This document shows, one piece after another, positions 1 through 7,039 of a stretch of DNA of 11,014 nucleotides. The number at the start of each line of letters is the position of its first letter. Within the stretch, counting starts at the first letter, position 1. The notes under the pieces were generated by a model that worked only from the letters and a program-made list of their open reading frames with translations, ran no database searches and was not told the DNA's origin. A program made the translations under genes and the position numbers. The stretch is from an uncultured Prevotella sp. (GTDB lineage: Bacteria; Bacteroidota; Bacteroidia; Bacteroidales; Bacteroidaceae): assembly GCA_945614335.1 (NCBI GenBank), contig CALZAP010000022.1:1-11014 (forward strand), given 5' to 3'.

Positions 1-1002
1 GGACCATGCTCAGCCGAAACGGAAGAGCAAGTGATGACAACTGCAAGACAACTTGCAGAAAAGGGATGCCACATGTTCCGCGCCGGAATATGGAAACCCC
101 GCACGAAGCCAGGCGGCTTCGAAGGCAACGGAGAAGTGGCACTGCCTTGGATGAAACAGGTGAAGGAAGAAACCGGAATGCTCGTCTCAACCGAGGTGGC
201 AACTCCTGAACATGTGGAACTCGCACTGAAATACGGCATCGACATCCTTTGGATTGGCGCACGCACCTCAGCAAACCCATTTGCCATGCAGGCTCTGGCC
301 GACTCACTAAAGGGAGTTGACGTTCCGGTGTTTGTGAAAAACCCTGTCAACCCCGACCTTGAACTGTGGATAGGTGCCTTGGAACGCATCAACCAGGCTG
401 GCGTGAAGAAGCTGGCTGCCATACACCGAGGCTTCTCAAGCTACGACAAGAAAATATACCGCAACACCCCGATGTGGCAGATTCCTATCGAACTCCACCG
501 CCGCATACCCGAACTGCCTATCATATGCGACCCATCGCACATCGGAGGCCGCCGCGAACTCATCGCCCCACTCTGCCAGCAGGCCCTCGACCTTGGATTC
601 GACGGACTCATCGTGGAAAGCCACTGCAATCCTGACTGTGCATGGAGCGACGCCAAGCAGCAAGTTACGCCCGACGTACTCGACTACATACTCTCACTCC
701 TTGTCATCCGCAACGAGAAGCAGTCTACAGAGGGCATCACACAGCTGCGCCGACAGATTGACGAGCTCGACAACCAGCTCATGGACCTTCTCTCAAAGCG
801 CATGCGGGTATGCCGCGAGATAGGACAGTACAAGAAGGAACACAACATGACCATCCTTCAAGCTGCCCGCTACAACGAAATTCTCGAAAAACGAGGTGCC
901 CAGGGCACTCTGTGCGGCATGTCTCCCGAATTCACCGCAAAAGTATTCGAGCTCATCCACGAGGAAAGCGTTCGCCAGCAGATGGAAATAATCAACAAAT
1001 AA
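1..1002 (+). CDS. Bifunctional DAHP synthase / chorismate mutase (5' end missing)
   Basis: This fusion enzyme condenses phosphoenolpyruvate and erythrose 4-phosphate to DAHP (first shikimate step) and also converts chorismate to prephenate, in the cytoplasm. The frame is open from base 1 and begins GPCSAETEEQV, the metal-site motif normally about 20-25 residues into the protein, so the true start lies off the window; the GTG/ATG codons near 31-36 are internal. Numbering from base 1, the synthase part carries the KPRT segment (about 32-35), IHRG (about 141) and CDPSHIGG (about 176-183), followed by VESHCNP. A helical AroQ-type chorismate mutase domain fills about residues 246-333 (LRRQIDELDNQLMDLLSKR). 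Known of the family: the Prevotella-type fusion is allosterically controlled through its mutase domain. tyrA follows after 96 nt, so both products feed tyrosine and phenylalanine synthesis. Identification is firm; only the N-terminus is unseen. Confidence 0.95.
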   Translation, partial: GPCSAETEEQVMTTARQLAEKGCHMFRAGIWKPRTKPGGFEGNGEVALPWMKQVKEETGMLVSTEVATPEHVELALKYGIDILWIGARTSANPFAMQALADSLKGVDVPVFVKNPVNPDLELWIGALERINQAGVKKLAAIHRGFSSYDKKIYRNTPMWQIPIELHRRIPELPIICDPSHIGGRRELIAPLCQQALDLGFDGLIVESHCNPDCAWSDAKQQVTPDVLDYILSLLVIRNEKQSTEGITQLRRQIDELDNQLMDLLSKRMRVCREIGQYKKEHNMTILQAARYNEILEKRGAQGTLCGMSPEFTAKVFELIHEESVRQQMEIINK

Positions 1003-1061
1003 TTGTATTATTTGTAATCAACTCAAGTTTCCCATGTCACGATACCGCCTACAATCGGGAG

Positions 1062-1080
1062 GTTCCGGCACATGCGGAAC
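1062..1080 (+). other. Small hairpin in the leader of tyrA
   Basis: A perfect 6-bp inverted repeat (GTTCCG / CGGAAC, loop of 7 nt) lies in the 96-nt gap between the chorismate mutase stop and the chosen tyrA start. It is followed by TTTAA rather than a real T-tract, so it is at best a weak terminator or leader structure. It overlaps the upstream ATG at 1072, which makes that ATG a less attractive start. Confidence 0.25.
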
Positions 1081-1098
1081 TTTAACAATAAAAAACAA

Positions 1099-1899
1099 AT
1101 GAAGATTTTAGTATTGGGCGCAGGGAAGATGGGAAGTTTCTTCCTCGACCTGCTCAGTTTCGACCACGAAACGGCCGTATACGAGAAAGACCCGAAGCGG
1201 ATGCGCTTCACATACAACTGCCAACGCCTCACCACCTTAGAGGAGATAAAGGCGTTTGCTCCGGAACTCGTAATAAATGCTGTGACAGTTAAATACACTA
1301 TCCCTGCATTTCAGGAAGTGCTGCCATTCCTGCCAGCCGACTGCATCATCAGCGACATATCGTCGGTGAAGACCAACCTGAAGGAGTATTACGAGACCAC
1401 TGGCCATCGCTATGTGTCCACCCACCCGATGTTCGGACCCACCTTCGCCAACCTCAACCAACTGAGCGAGGAGAATGCCATCATCATCAGCGAGGGCGAC
1501 TATATGGGACGCATCTTCTTCAAGGACCTCTACAGCCGTCTTGGCCTCAACATCTATGAATACACCTTCGAGGAGCATGACCGCACGGTGGCATACTCTC
1601 TTAGCATTCCTTTCGTCAGCACGTTTGTGTTCGCGGCAGTAATGAAACACCAGGACGCTCCTGGAACCACCTTCAAGCGCCACATGCGCATAGCCAAGGG
1701 AGTGCTTAACGAAGACGACTACCTGCTTCAGGAAATACTCTTCAACCCCTATACCAGCGACCAGGTGTCAGAGATACGCGACGAGCTGAAAGAACTTCTC
1801 GACATTATCGACCATAAGGACTCCGACCGCATGAAGCAGTATCTGACGAAAATCAGAAACCACGTAAAAAGGGACATTGAGATAAGAAGTGAAAGATAA
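1099..1899 (+). CDS. tyrA: Prephenate dehydrogenase (TyrA)
   Basis: The enzyme oxidatively decarboxylates prephenate to 4-hydroxyphenylpyruvate with NAD(P)+, the committed step to tyrosine, in the cytoplasm. With the start at 1099 the protein has 266 residues and opens directly into a Rossmann fold (GAGKMG at 7-12). It then shows SDISSVK (85-91), HPMFGP with the expected catalytic histidine at 109, and EEHDR (His160) in the helical C-terminal half. There is no chorismate mutase or ACT domain, so the mutase activity comes from the fusion enzyme upstream. An ATG at 1072 would add nine residues before the nucleotide-binding fold. I prefer 1099 because the A-rich sequence before it is a typical Bacteroidetes leader and 1072 lies inside a hairpin. 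The gene overlaps the next one by 11 nt. Confidence 0.93.
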   Translation: MKILVLGAGKMGSFFLDLLSFDHETAVYEKDPKRMRFTYNCQRLTTLEEIKAFAPELVINAVTVKYTIPAFQEVLPFLPADCIISDISSVKTNLKEYYETTGHRYVSTHPMFGPTFANLNQLSEENAIIISEGDYMGRIFFKDLYSRLGLNIYEYTFEEHDRTVAYSLSIPFVSTFVFAAVMKHQDAPGTTFKRHMRIAKGVLNEDDYLLQEILFNPYTSDQVSEIRDELKELLDIIDHKDSDRMKQYLTKIRNHVKRDIEIRSER

Positions 1900-2827
1900 C
1901 ATTTTCCATATCGTGGCATTCTTCACGGTTGCCATCTGGGGAACGACATTTGTGTGGACGAAACTATTGATTATCAACGGTCTTTCGCCCGCACAAATCT
2001 TTACGCTCCGCTTCATCATAGCGTATGTCATGCTGACAGGCTTCTCCTTGCTCCGCCCATTGTTTCTCCGCAAAAAACTGAAGACATCGGCTCCTGAGAA
2101 ATGGAGGAAGATACAACATAAATGGCTCTCGGACAACTGGCGCGACGAACTTGTGATGGCGGCATTGGGAGTGACAGGAGGCTCCTTGTATTTCCTTAGC
2201 GAAAACGAAGCCCTCCGCTTCACCACAGCCACCAACGTGTCGCTCATAGTATGTTCCTGTCCACTATTCGCAGCCATCGTCATCGGCATGTTCTACAAGT
2301 CTGAGCGTTTCAGGCTTTGGCAGATTGTAGGGTCGTTGCTGGCGTTTGCGGGCATGGCCATTGTGGTGCTCAACGGCAGGTTTGTGCTCCATCTCTCGCC
2401 CATAGGCGACGGCCTTGCCTTCACGGCTTGTATGAGTTGGGTGTTCTACTCGCTGCTGATGAAGCTCGTAATGGACCGCTACTCGGCATTGTTCATCACT
2501 CGAAAAGTGTTCTTCTACGGTGTGCTGACCATCCTGCCCTACTATCTTATAGTGCCGGAACTGCCATCGCCGGAGGTGCTATTCCGTCCAGGAGTGATTG
2601 CCAACCTGTTGTTTCTTGGCTGTGTTGCCTCCATGCTTTGCTATCTCACTTGGAGCTGGTGTATGGCTAAGCTTGGAGCCGTGAAATGTACCAACTGGGT
2701 CTATTTCAATCCCATCACCACTATCTTCGTGGCATGGCTTGTACTGGACGAACAGATTACTCTCTTCTTTCTCGTCGGCTCCCTCTTCATTCTTTCGGGA
2801 ATGTATTTGAGTGTGAAAAAGACTTAA
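1889..2827 (+). CDS. EamA/DMT-family membrane transporter
   Basis: A 312-residue inner-membrane protein with about ten hydrophobic segments arranged as two EamA repeats, roughly residues 8-150 and 175-308. The first repeat starts with the characteristic AIWGTTFVWTK, and the second ends in a segment near LDEQITLFFLVGSLFILSG, the usual final EamA hairpin. A charged cytoplasmic stretch of about 35 residues (about 57-90, rich in Lys and Arg) separates the second and third membrane segments. The family exports metabolites, amino acids or nucleotide sugars, and substrate cannot be read from sequence. The start is a GTG at 1889, inside the last codons of tyrA (11-nt overlap, different frame), which suggests translational coupling. 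Position behind tyrA makes an aromatic compound a guess, no more. Confidence 0.88.
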   Translation: MKDNIFHIVAFFTVAIWGTTFVWTKLLIINGLSPAQIFTLRFIIAYVMLTGFSLLRPLFLRKKLKTSAPEKWRKIQHKWLSDNWRDELVMAALGVTGGSLYFLSENEALRFTTATNVSLIVCSCPLFAAIVIGMFYKSERFRLWQIVGSLLAFAGMAIVVLNGRFVLHLSPIGDGLAFTACMSWVFYSLLMKLVMDRYSALFITRKVFFYGVLTILPYYLIVPELPSPEVLFRPGVIANLLFLGCVASMLCYLTWSWCMAKLGAVKCTNWVYFNPITTIFVAWLVLDEQITLFFLVGSLFILSGMYLSVKKT

Positions 2828-2867
2828 CAACTGAAAACATTAAACATAAACTTAATAATATAATAAT

Positions 2868-3668
2868 ATGAGTGCAGGCAAATGGATTGGCGGTATTCTC
2901 GGATGGATTACCGCAGGGCCACTTGGAGCATTGGCAGGAGTGGCAATAGGAGCCTTGTTCGACAATGGACTTGACTCCGTGAACAACCCCGGCAACTCGG
3001 GAACACGCAGCGGGGCCTTCGGCGACAGCTATGGCACAACCCGCGAATATAGTGCCGACGAACAGCGCAACAGCTTCATGTTCGCGCTACTTGTCTTAGC
3101 GTCGTATGTAATAAAGGCCGACGGACGGGTGATGCATTCGGAAATGCAGCTCGTAAGGGAGTTTCTACGGCAGAACTTCGGCATGGCGGCCCAGTCGCAG
3201 GGAGAACAGATTCTGCTGAGACTCTTCGACGAGCAGAAGTATCAGGGACGACTACAGTTCAAGAACACCGTGGCCGACTGTTGCAACCAGATAGCACATT
3301 TCATGGACTATTCCCAGCGTCTGCAGTTGGTCAACTTCCTTGTGCTGATATCACAGGCCGACGGCAGTGTTGACCCCACAGAGGTGACTGCCATCCGCGA
3401 GTGTGGTCATTGGCTGGGCTTGTCGCAACAGGACATAGAGTCGCTCTTCAATCTTAAAGGCGACAGTCTTGAAGAGGCCTACAAGGTGCTTGGAGTCTCT
3501 CCTGACGCCACCGACGACGAAGTGCGCAAGGCATATCGCAAACTAGCCCTCGCCCACCACCCTGACCGCGTTGCCACCCTTGGCGAAGACGTGAAGAAAG
3601 CTGCAGAAAAGAAGTTCCAGGAAATCAACGCCGCCAAGGAGAAAGTATTCAAGGCAAGGGGAATGTAG
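2868..3668 (+). CDS. djlA: DjlA-type membrane-anchored J-domain co-chaperone with TerB domain
   Basis: A 266-residue protein with the three-part layout of DjlA. An N-terminal glycine-rich membrane segment (about 5-31, ending AIGALFDNGLDS, like the end of the E. coli DjlA anchor) is followed by a TerB-like helical domain (about 66-195) with two acidic loops, KADGRVMHSEM and QADGSVDPTE. A C-terminal J domain (about 202-266) carries the HPD motif at 231-233 that stimulates DnaK ATPase. Its length is close to E. coli DjlA. The role is to recruit DnaK to the inner membrane; clients are unknown. The 40-nt A/T-rich gap behind the transporter shows no recognisable promoter, so it may belong to the same transcript. 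It ends 18 nt from the oppositely oriented carboxypeptidase gene, with no obvious terminator between. Confidence 0.9.
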   Translation: MSAGKWIGGILGWITAGPLGALAGVAIGALFDNGLDSVNNPGNSGTRSGAFGDSYGTTREYSADEQRNSFMFALLVLASYVIKADGRVMHSEMQLVREFLRQNFGMAAQSQGEQILLRLFDEQKYQGRLQFKNTVADCCNQIAHFMDYSQRLQLVNFLVLISQADGSVDPTEVTAIRECGHWLGLSQQDIESLFNLKGDSLEEAYKVLGVSPDATDDEVRKAYRKLALAHHPDRVATLGEDVKKAAEKKFQEINAAKEKVFKARGM

Positions 3669-3686
3669 GAAGTTGAAAAATGAAAG

Positions 3687-4937
3687 TTATTTTACGAGTT
3701 CTTCACACAGTTTTCTTTGCAACACCCTTGCGTCGAGCACGGACATCTCGCTGTCCATAATGGCAAAGGCGAGAAGATGGCCGTTTGACGCTTCGCAAAA
3801 ACCGGCAAGAGAACTGATGCCGTAGGGATGAGACAGTGTGCCGGTTTTCGCACGCACCTTTCCACGTGTTTTCGGACCTGTCATCTCACGAGCCAATGTT
3901 CCGTCAACACCAGACACAGGGAGATTACGTTCCAACGAGGCACGAATCTCCTTGTTTTTGTATCCAAAACGCAGTATTGTTGTAAGTGCCTTGGGCGACA
4001 GACGATTGTAAGTGCAGAGACCGCAACCGTCGTGGATGCACAATGTACGGTCGGTCATTTCGAGGTCGTTATGCAAGAATCGGCGCAGGTAAGCCACACC
4101 GCTTGCCACTGGATCTGCATCGGGATTTTCCTTATGGCCTATGGTGTAGAGCATTGCCGTGGCCTGAGTGTTGGAACTGTTTTTCCACATGCGCTTCACC
4201 ACTTCGTCTACAGGCCGTTTCACGATATGCACCGTGGTCATTCCTTCCGGCGCCCGAGCCACAACCACCTGACTGTCAGCCACCGCCACCCCATGAGCCC
4301 TTAGCGAGGCCTTGAGGTTTTTCACCACCTTGTCGCCACCCTTGTATAGCAGTCCGTATTTCGAGAAAGTAAGGTCCCAAGGATACCAGTGCTGTTCACT
4401 TTTCACAGGTTCTGTAATTGTGAGGTCGACAAAAACCTTTCCTGCCACCTTTTTCACGCCTTTTTCTTTCACAGCCTTCGAGAAGTCGTTAAGGTCGGCA
4501 GCCATCAGTTGCGGGTCGAGTCCGGCCTTGAAGGCGAGATTTCCGGCGAGTGTTCCGTCGGCATCCACCTTCCCGCCAGTGAGTAACTCCGTTTGGTATT
4601 CATAATTGCTTCCAAGAAGATGGAGTCCGGCAATGCCTGAGAGCAGTTTCATACACGAGGCCGAGGGCAACGCAAGTGTGTCGTTGAAGCCAAATACCGG
4701 TTTGTCGGCAGTGATATCAAACACGTGGAAAGCGAATTTGCCCTGCGGGCGAGGCTTTTCAGCAAAGCTTTCAAGCCTGTTGCGCAGGGCTGTATCCACG
4801 GGTATGGTGTTTATCGTGTCGTCGTCATTCTGATTTCCATTAGCCTTGTTGCCATTTGAACAGGCGGAAGCCATAATAGTCACCACCGCCCATACAACTG
4901 TCCAGAGTGCGACAAACATCTTTTTTCCGTTTTTCAT
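3687..4937 (-). CDS. dacB: PBP4-type D-alanyl-D-alanine carboxypeptidase/endopeptidase, lipoprotein (peptidase S13)
   Basis: A 416-residue periplasmic penicillin-binding protein of the low-molecular-mass class C type, which trims the terminal D-Ala or cleaves peptide cross-links in peptidoglycan. The three active-site motifs are in order: SCMK (Ser94, Lys97), SSN (254-256) and KTG (364-366, context RAKTGTLS). Residues 1-26 form a signal peptide ending MASAC, so Cys26 is a probable lipidation site. It is followed by a low-complexity Asn/Asp-rich linker to about residue 45. DacB in proteobacteria is not lipidated; lipidated versions are plausible here. It lies 44 nt downstream of the M48 lipoprotein gene on the same strand, probably co-transcribed. 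Identification of the family is firm; endopeptidase versus carboxypeptidase activity cannot be told. Confidence 0.92.
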   Translation of the reverse strand: MKNGKKMFVALWTVVWAVVTIMASACSNGNKANGNQNDDDTINTIPVDTALRNRLESFAEKPRPQGKFAFHVFDITADKPVFGFNDTLALPSASCMKLLSGIAGLHLLGSNYEYQTELLTGGKVDADGTLAGNLAFKAGLDPQLMAADLNDFSKAVKEKGVKKVAGKVFVDLTITEPVKSEQHWYPWDLTFSKYGLLYKGGDKVVKNLKASLRAHGVAVADSQVVVARAPEGMTTVHIVKRPVDEVVKRMWKNSSNTQATAMLYTIGHKENPDADPVASGVAYLRRFLHNDLEMTDRTLCIHDGCGLCTYNRLSPKALTTILRFGYKNKEIRASLERNLPVSGVDGTLAREMTGPKTRGKVRAKTGTLSHPYGISSLAGFCEASNGHLLAFAIMDSEMSVLDARVLQRKLCEELVK

Positions 4938-4981
4938 GTTTTCTCTTGCGATATTCTATTTTGCAGTGAAGTATATCCAGT

Positions 4982-5914
4982 TTATTTTGAACCTATCTTT
5001 ATTGTTCTGGTAGCCTTTATTGGCTTGCCGCTGCCTGTAAGGCTCGACTTTGTCGACGTTGTCTTGGTTGTCTTAGTTGTCGTTGATGTCGATTTATTTG
5101 TCACAGTCTGCGGCGTGTAATACTGTTTAGCCTCGTCCATCCATCCCTGTATGTTCTTTATTCTGCTTTCGTCGCTCGGGTGGTCGCTAAGCAGCGAGTA
5201 CGAGTTGCCGGTAGCGGCAGCCATACGTTTCCAAAAGTCGATAGCCACCATAGGGTCGTAGCCTGCCATGGCAGCAAAAATGATGCCGAGATGGTCGGCT
5301 TCGTTTTCCTGGCTGCGCGAATATGCAGCACCGCCCAGTGCCGACCCAATGCCAAACACTGTGGAGCTGATGCTCTGCAGGTTTGTGCTTGCTCCGGCTC
5401 CCTGAAGCACAGCTCCGAGTATCTGTCCGCCATATTGCTTCCTCACTTCGTTGCTCATGCGCTCCGCCGAGTGTTTTGCCACCGCGTGGGCTATCTCATG
5501 TCCGAGCACTACTGCGAGCGACGCCTCGTCTTTCGTGACTGGCAGCAGTCCCTCGTACACCACAATTTTTCCTCCGGGCATACAGAATGCGTTCACGCTC
5601 TTGTCCTGTATGAGGTTAAACTCCCACTTGTAGTTTGCCACTTCCTGGGCCATTCCGTTCTGCTGGAGGTATGACACCACAGCGTTTGCCAGACGTTGTC
5701 CGCATCGTTTCACCATGGCGGTGTTCGTAGCGTTTGTCGACACCTTTGCCGACTTCATATACTCTTGATACTGCTGGTTGCTGAGGCTGAGCACCTCTTC
5801 GTCGCTCACAAGTATGTTCTGTTTTCTACCTGTGATGGGCACTGTGGACGATGTACCGCATCCAGTGAGCATCATGGCAGCCAGTGCCATTGCAAAAATC
5901 TTGTTCTTTTTCAT
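4982..5914 (-). CDS. M48-family zinc metalloprotease lipoprotein
   Basis: A 310-residue envelope protease. The lipobox LTGC puts the lipidated cysteine at residue 19 and implies membrane anchoring facing the periplasm. The zinc site is HEIAH (139-143) with the third ligand in ENEAD (203-207), followed by DHPSDESRI (244-252), a common feature of the M48 group that includes LoiP and BepA. Those relatives degrade misfolded outer-membrane proteins; the same job here is inferred. The C-terminal 40 residues (about 268-310) are a Thr/Ser/Lys-rich low-complexity tail. The open frame continues upstream to 6139, but the MKKNK start at 5914 is chosen because it begins the signal peptide, while the upstream codons run through a terminator-like repeat. 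It is the first gene of a likely two-gene unit with the carboxypeptidase. Confidence 0.92.
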   Translation of the reverse strand: MKKNKIFAMALAAMMLTGCGTSSTVPITGRKQNILVSDEEVLSLSNQQYQEYMKSAKVSTNATNTAMVKRCGQRLANAVVSYLQQNGMAQEVANYKWEFNLIQDKSVNAFCMPGGKIVVYEGLLPVTKDEASLAVVLGHEIAHAVAKHSAERMSNEVRKQYGGQILGAVLQGAGASTNLQSISSTVFGIGSALGGAAYSRSQENEADHLGIIFAAMAGYDPMVAIDFWKRMAAATGNSYSLLSDHPSDESRIKNIQGWMDEAKQYYTPQTVTNKSTSTTTKTTKTTSTKSSLTGSGKPIKATRTIKIGSK

Positions 5915-5945
5915 TATATATGCTTTATTTCCTTTATTTTTTCTG

Positions 5946-5976
5946 CAAAATAAGTGAAAAATAATGAGATAACCAA
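5946..5976 (-). promoter_or_regulatory. Possible promoter of the M48 protease gene
   Basis: On the minus strand TTGG (5973-5976) and TTATTTTG (5946-5953) are separated by 19 nt, resembling the Bacteroidetes TTTG / TAnnTTTG elements with one mismatch each. It would place transcription start roughly 25 nt before the ATG at 5914, and downstream of the terminator-like repeat. This is suggestive only. Confidence 0.3.
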
Positions 5977-5979
5977 GGA

Positions 5980-6074
5980 TTTGTCGAAAAAAAAGGGACT
6001 CACACCAAAAAAAAATGATGCAAGTCCCTTCATCATCTGATATTGTTCTCTCTCTTTGACTTAATTTACTTGTT
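5980..6074 (-). repeat. Detached copy of a ~95-bp direct repeat (copy 1)
   Basis: This stretch matches 7201-7294 in the same orientation. The last 54 bases (6021-6074 against 7241-7294) are identical; the rest differs by one single-base length change and three substitutions. In copy 2 the sequence is the last codons plus 3' untranslated region and terminator of the small secreted protein gene. Copy 1 keeps only the end of that gene (minus-strand AACAAGTAA, i.e. Asn-Lys-stop), then diverges abruptly at 6075. It therefore looks like a fragment left by duplication or recombination, now lying in the divergent spacer between the M48 protease and lysO. Confidence 0.9.
5987..6030 (-). terminator. 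Intrinsic terminator hairpin without an adjacent gene (copy 1)
   Basis: Read on the minus strand, arms at 6017-6028 and 5995-6006 pair over 12 bp, three of them G-U, around a T-rich loop. Two further A-U pairs can form at the base, and eight T follow (5994-5987). The wobble pairs only work in minus-strand RNA; on the plus strand they are mismatches, which fixes the direction. No minus-strand gene ends here: to the right lies plus-strand lysO. Confidence 0.65.
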
Positions 6075-6081
6075 AATACAA

Positions 6082-6122
6082 TAAAATCCACATATTGCAC
6101 GTTATACAATATGTGGATTTTA
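6082..6122. repeat. Perfect 16-bp inverted repeat in the lysO leader
   Basis: The arms 6082-6097 and 6107-6122 are exact reverse complements (core AAAATCCACATATTG), separated by a 9-nt loop (6098-6106). It begins 8 nt after the end of repeat copy 1 and ends 31 nt before the lysO start. Possible roles are a transcription factor operator, a leader-RNA hairpin, a bidirectional terminator or the relic of a small inverted-repeat element. The short A/T flanks do not decide between them. Confidence 0.8.
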
Positions 6123-6153
6123 AGAAAACAGTAAAACAAAACGTAAAACCCTT

Positions 6154-6426
6154 ATGCTGATAATAGTATCAATCATGCTTTGCGGCATCGGCCTCGGCTA
6201 CTTGCTTCGTGGCAGAAATACAGGTGTCGTCTCAAAAATCATCACTGTCCTAATCTGGGCACTGCTTTTCCTGCTTGGCATCGAGGTAGGCTCAAACCCA
6301 AAGATAATCGGAGGTCTGCAGACTCTTGGCCTTGAGGCTTTGCTACTCACCATTGGCGGCTCGATAGGCAGCATACTGGCTGCATGGGCATTGTGGAACC
6401 ATGTGTCGAAAGGAGGCAAAGCATGA
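6154..6426 (+). CDS. lysO: LysO-family lysine exporter, N-terminal subunit (split gene)
   Basis: A 90-residue hydrophobic protein with about three membrane segments, corresponding to the first part of E. coli LysO (YbjE, DUF340), which exports lysine and thialysine across the inner membrane. It carries GIGLGYLLRG (about 11-20) and LLGIEVGSN (about 40-48), both matching the spacing in full-length LysO. The chain stops after the third membrane segment, where E. coli LysO has a long hydrophilic loop, and the remainder is encoded by the next gene, which starts in an ATGA overlap. The two presumably assemble into one transporter. The leader is A-rich with two GTAAAAC copies (6131-6137, 6143-6149) and no clear Bacteroidetes promoter; a 16-bp inverted repeat lies just upstream. 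Confidence 0.85.
   Translation: MLIIVSIMLCGIGLGYLLRGRNTGVVSKIITVLIWALLFLLGIEVGSNPKIIGGLQTLGLEALLLTIGGSIGSILAAWALWNHVSKGGKA
6411..6416 (+). promoter_or_regulatory. Strong Shine-Dalgarno site for the second lysO gene
   Basis: AGGAGG sits 6 nt before the ATG at 6423, inside the last codons of the first lysO gene. A perfect site is unusual beside the A-rich leaders of the other genes in this window, and it supports the 6423 start and balanced translation of the two halves. Confidence 0.7.
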
Positions 6427-7025
6427 AAGGCAGCTTGATTATTGTAGGATTCTTCGCCCTCGGCATTGTCGTCGGCTTGCTCTCGCTTGTACCACAGAGC
6501 CTTATTGAAGGCGACGTAAGCTACTATGCCCTCTGCGCCCTGATGTTCTGCGTCGGAATAAGCATCGGCTGCGACTCCGATGTGCTCTCCAGTTTCAAGA
6601 AGGTAAATCCGCGACTGATGATGCTGCCTCTGATGACCATAGTAGGCACACTGGCAGGAACGGCAGCAGCTTCTTTCCTGTTGCCACATCGCCATCTGTT
6701 CGACTGCATGGCTATAGGTTCGGGATTCGGCTACTACTCGTTGTCGAGCATTTTCATCACTGAGTACAAAGGTGCTGAGCTGGGTACTATAGCTCTGCTT
6801 GCCAACATCATACGCGAGATACTGACACTGCTCTGCGCACCGCTTCTGGCACGATGGTTCGGCAAGTTGGCTCCCATCACCATGGGCGGAGCAACGACAA
6901 TGGACACTACACTGCCTATCATAACAAGGGCTTCAGGACAGGACTTCGTCATCGTGTCAATCTTCCACGGTTTTTGCGTTGACTTCTCTGTTCCTTTCCT
7001 CGTCACGTTCTTCTGTTCACTTTAA
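6423..7025 (+). CDS. lysO: LysO-family lysine exporter, C-terminal subunit (split gene)
   Basis: A 200-residue polytopic membrane protein equivalent to about the last two thirds of E. coli LysO. Recognisable conserved stretches are GSGFGYYSLSSIFITE (about 99-114), an IIREIL helix, GGATTMDTTLP (about 158-168) and FHGFCVDFSVPFLVTFF near the C-terminus, all with close counterparts in the E. coli protein, including the Met-Asp pair. The start at 6423 is favoured over an in-frame ATG at 6384 because it has the AGGAGG site, forms an ATGA overlap with the preceding stop and begins at the first membrane segment. The first 90 residues resemble the N-terminal subunit in motif order, so the family is an internal duplication. 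Substrate is inferred from the E. coli homolog as lysine or a toxic analogue. Confidence 0.9.
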   Translation: MKGSLIIVGFFALGIVVGLLSLVPQSLIEGDVSYYALCALMFCVGISIGCDSDVLSSFKKVNPRLMMLPLMTIVGTLAGTAAASFLLPHRHLFDCMAIGSGFGYYSLSSIFITEYKGAELGTIALLANIIREILTLLCAPLLARWFGKLAPITMGGATTMDTTLPIITRASGQDFVIVSIFHGFCVDFSVPFLVTFFCSL

Positions 7026-7039
7026 AAGAAAATAATTCT

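Noticed and set aside
1237..1683. Open minus-strand frame of 148 codons
   Set aside because: Antisense shadow of tyrA; the plus strand has all catalytic motifs.
1768..2289. Open minus-strand frame of 173 codons
   Set aside because: Antisense to the tyrA end and the transporter start; no signal peptide, motif or leader supports it.
3828..4304. Open plus-strand frame of 158 codons
   Set aside because: It is fully antisense to the carboxypeptidase, spans its KTG and SxN coding regions, and its product is Cys/His-rich without any family character.
5180..5674. Open plus-strand frame of 164 codons with several His and Cys
   Set aside because: Antisense to the zinc-site region of the M48 protease; composition reflects the opposite strand.
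6056..6082. TTGACT and TACAAT resembling a sigma-70 promoter before lysO
   Set aside because: Spacing is only 15 nt, and this consensus is not the one used by the main Bacteroidetes sigma factor.
5915..6139. In-frame N-terminal extension of the M48 protease by 75 residues (start at 6139)
   Set aside because: It would bury a good lipoprotein signal peptide, and its codons run through the terminator-like repeat; MKKNK at 5914 is the natural start.
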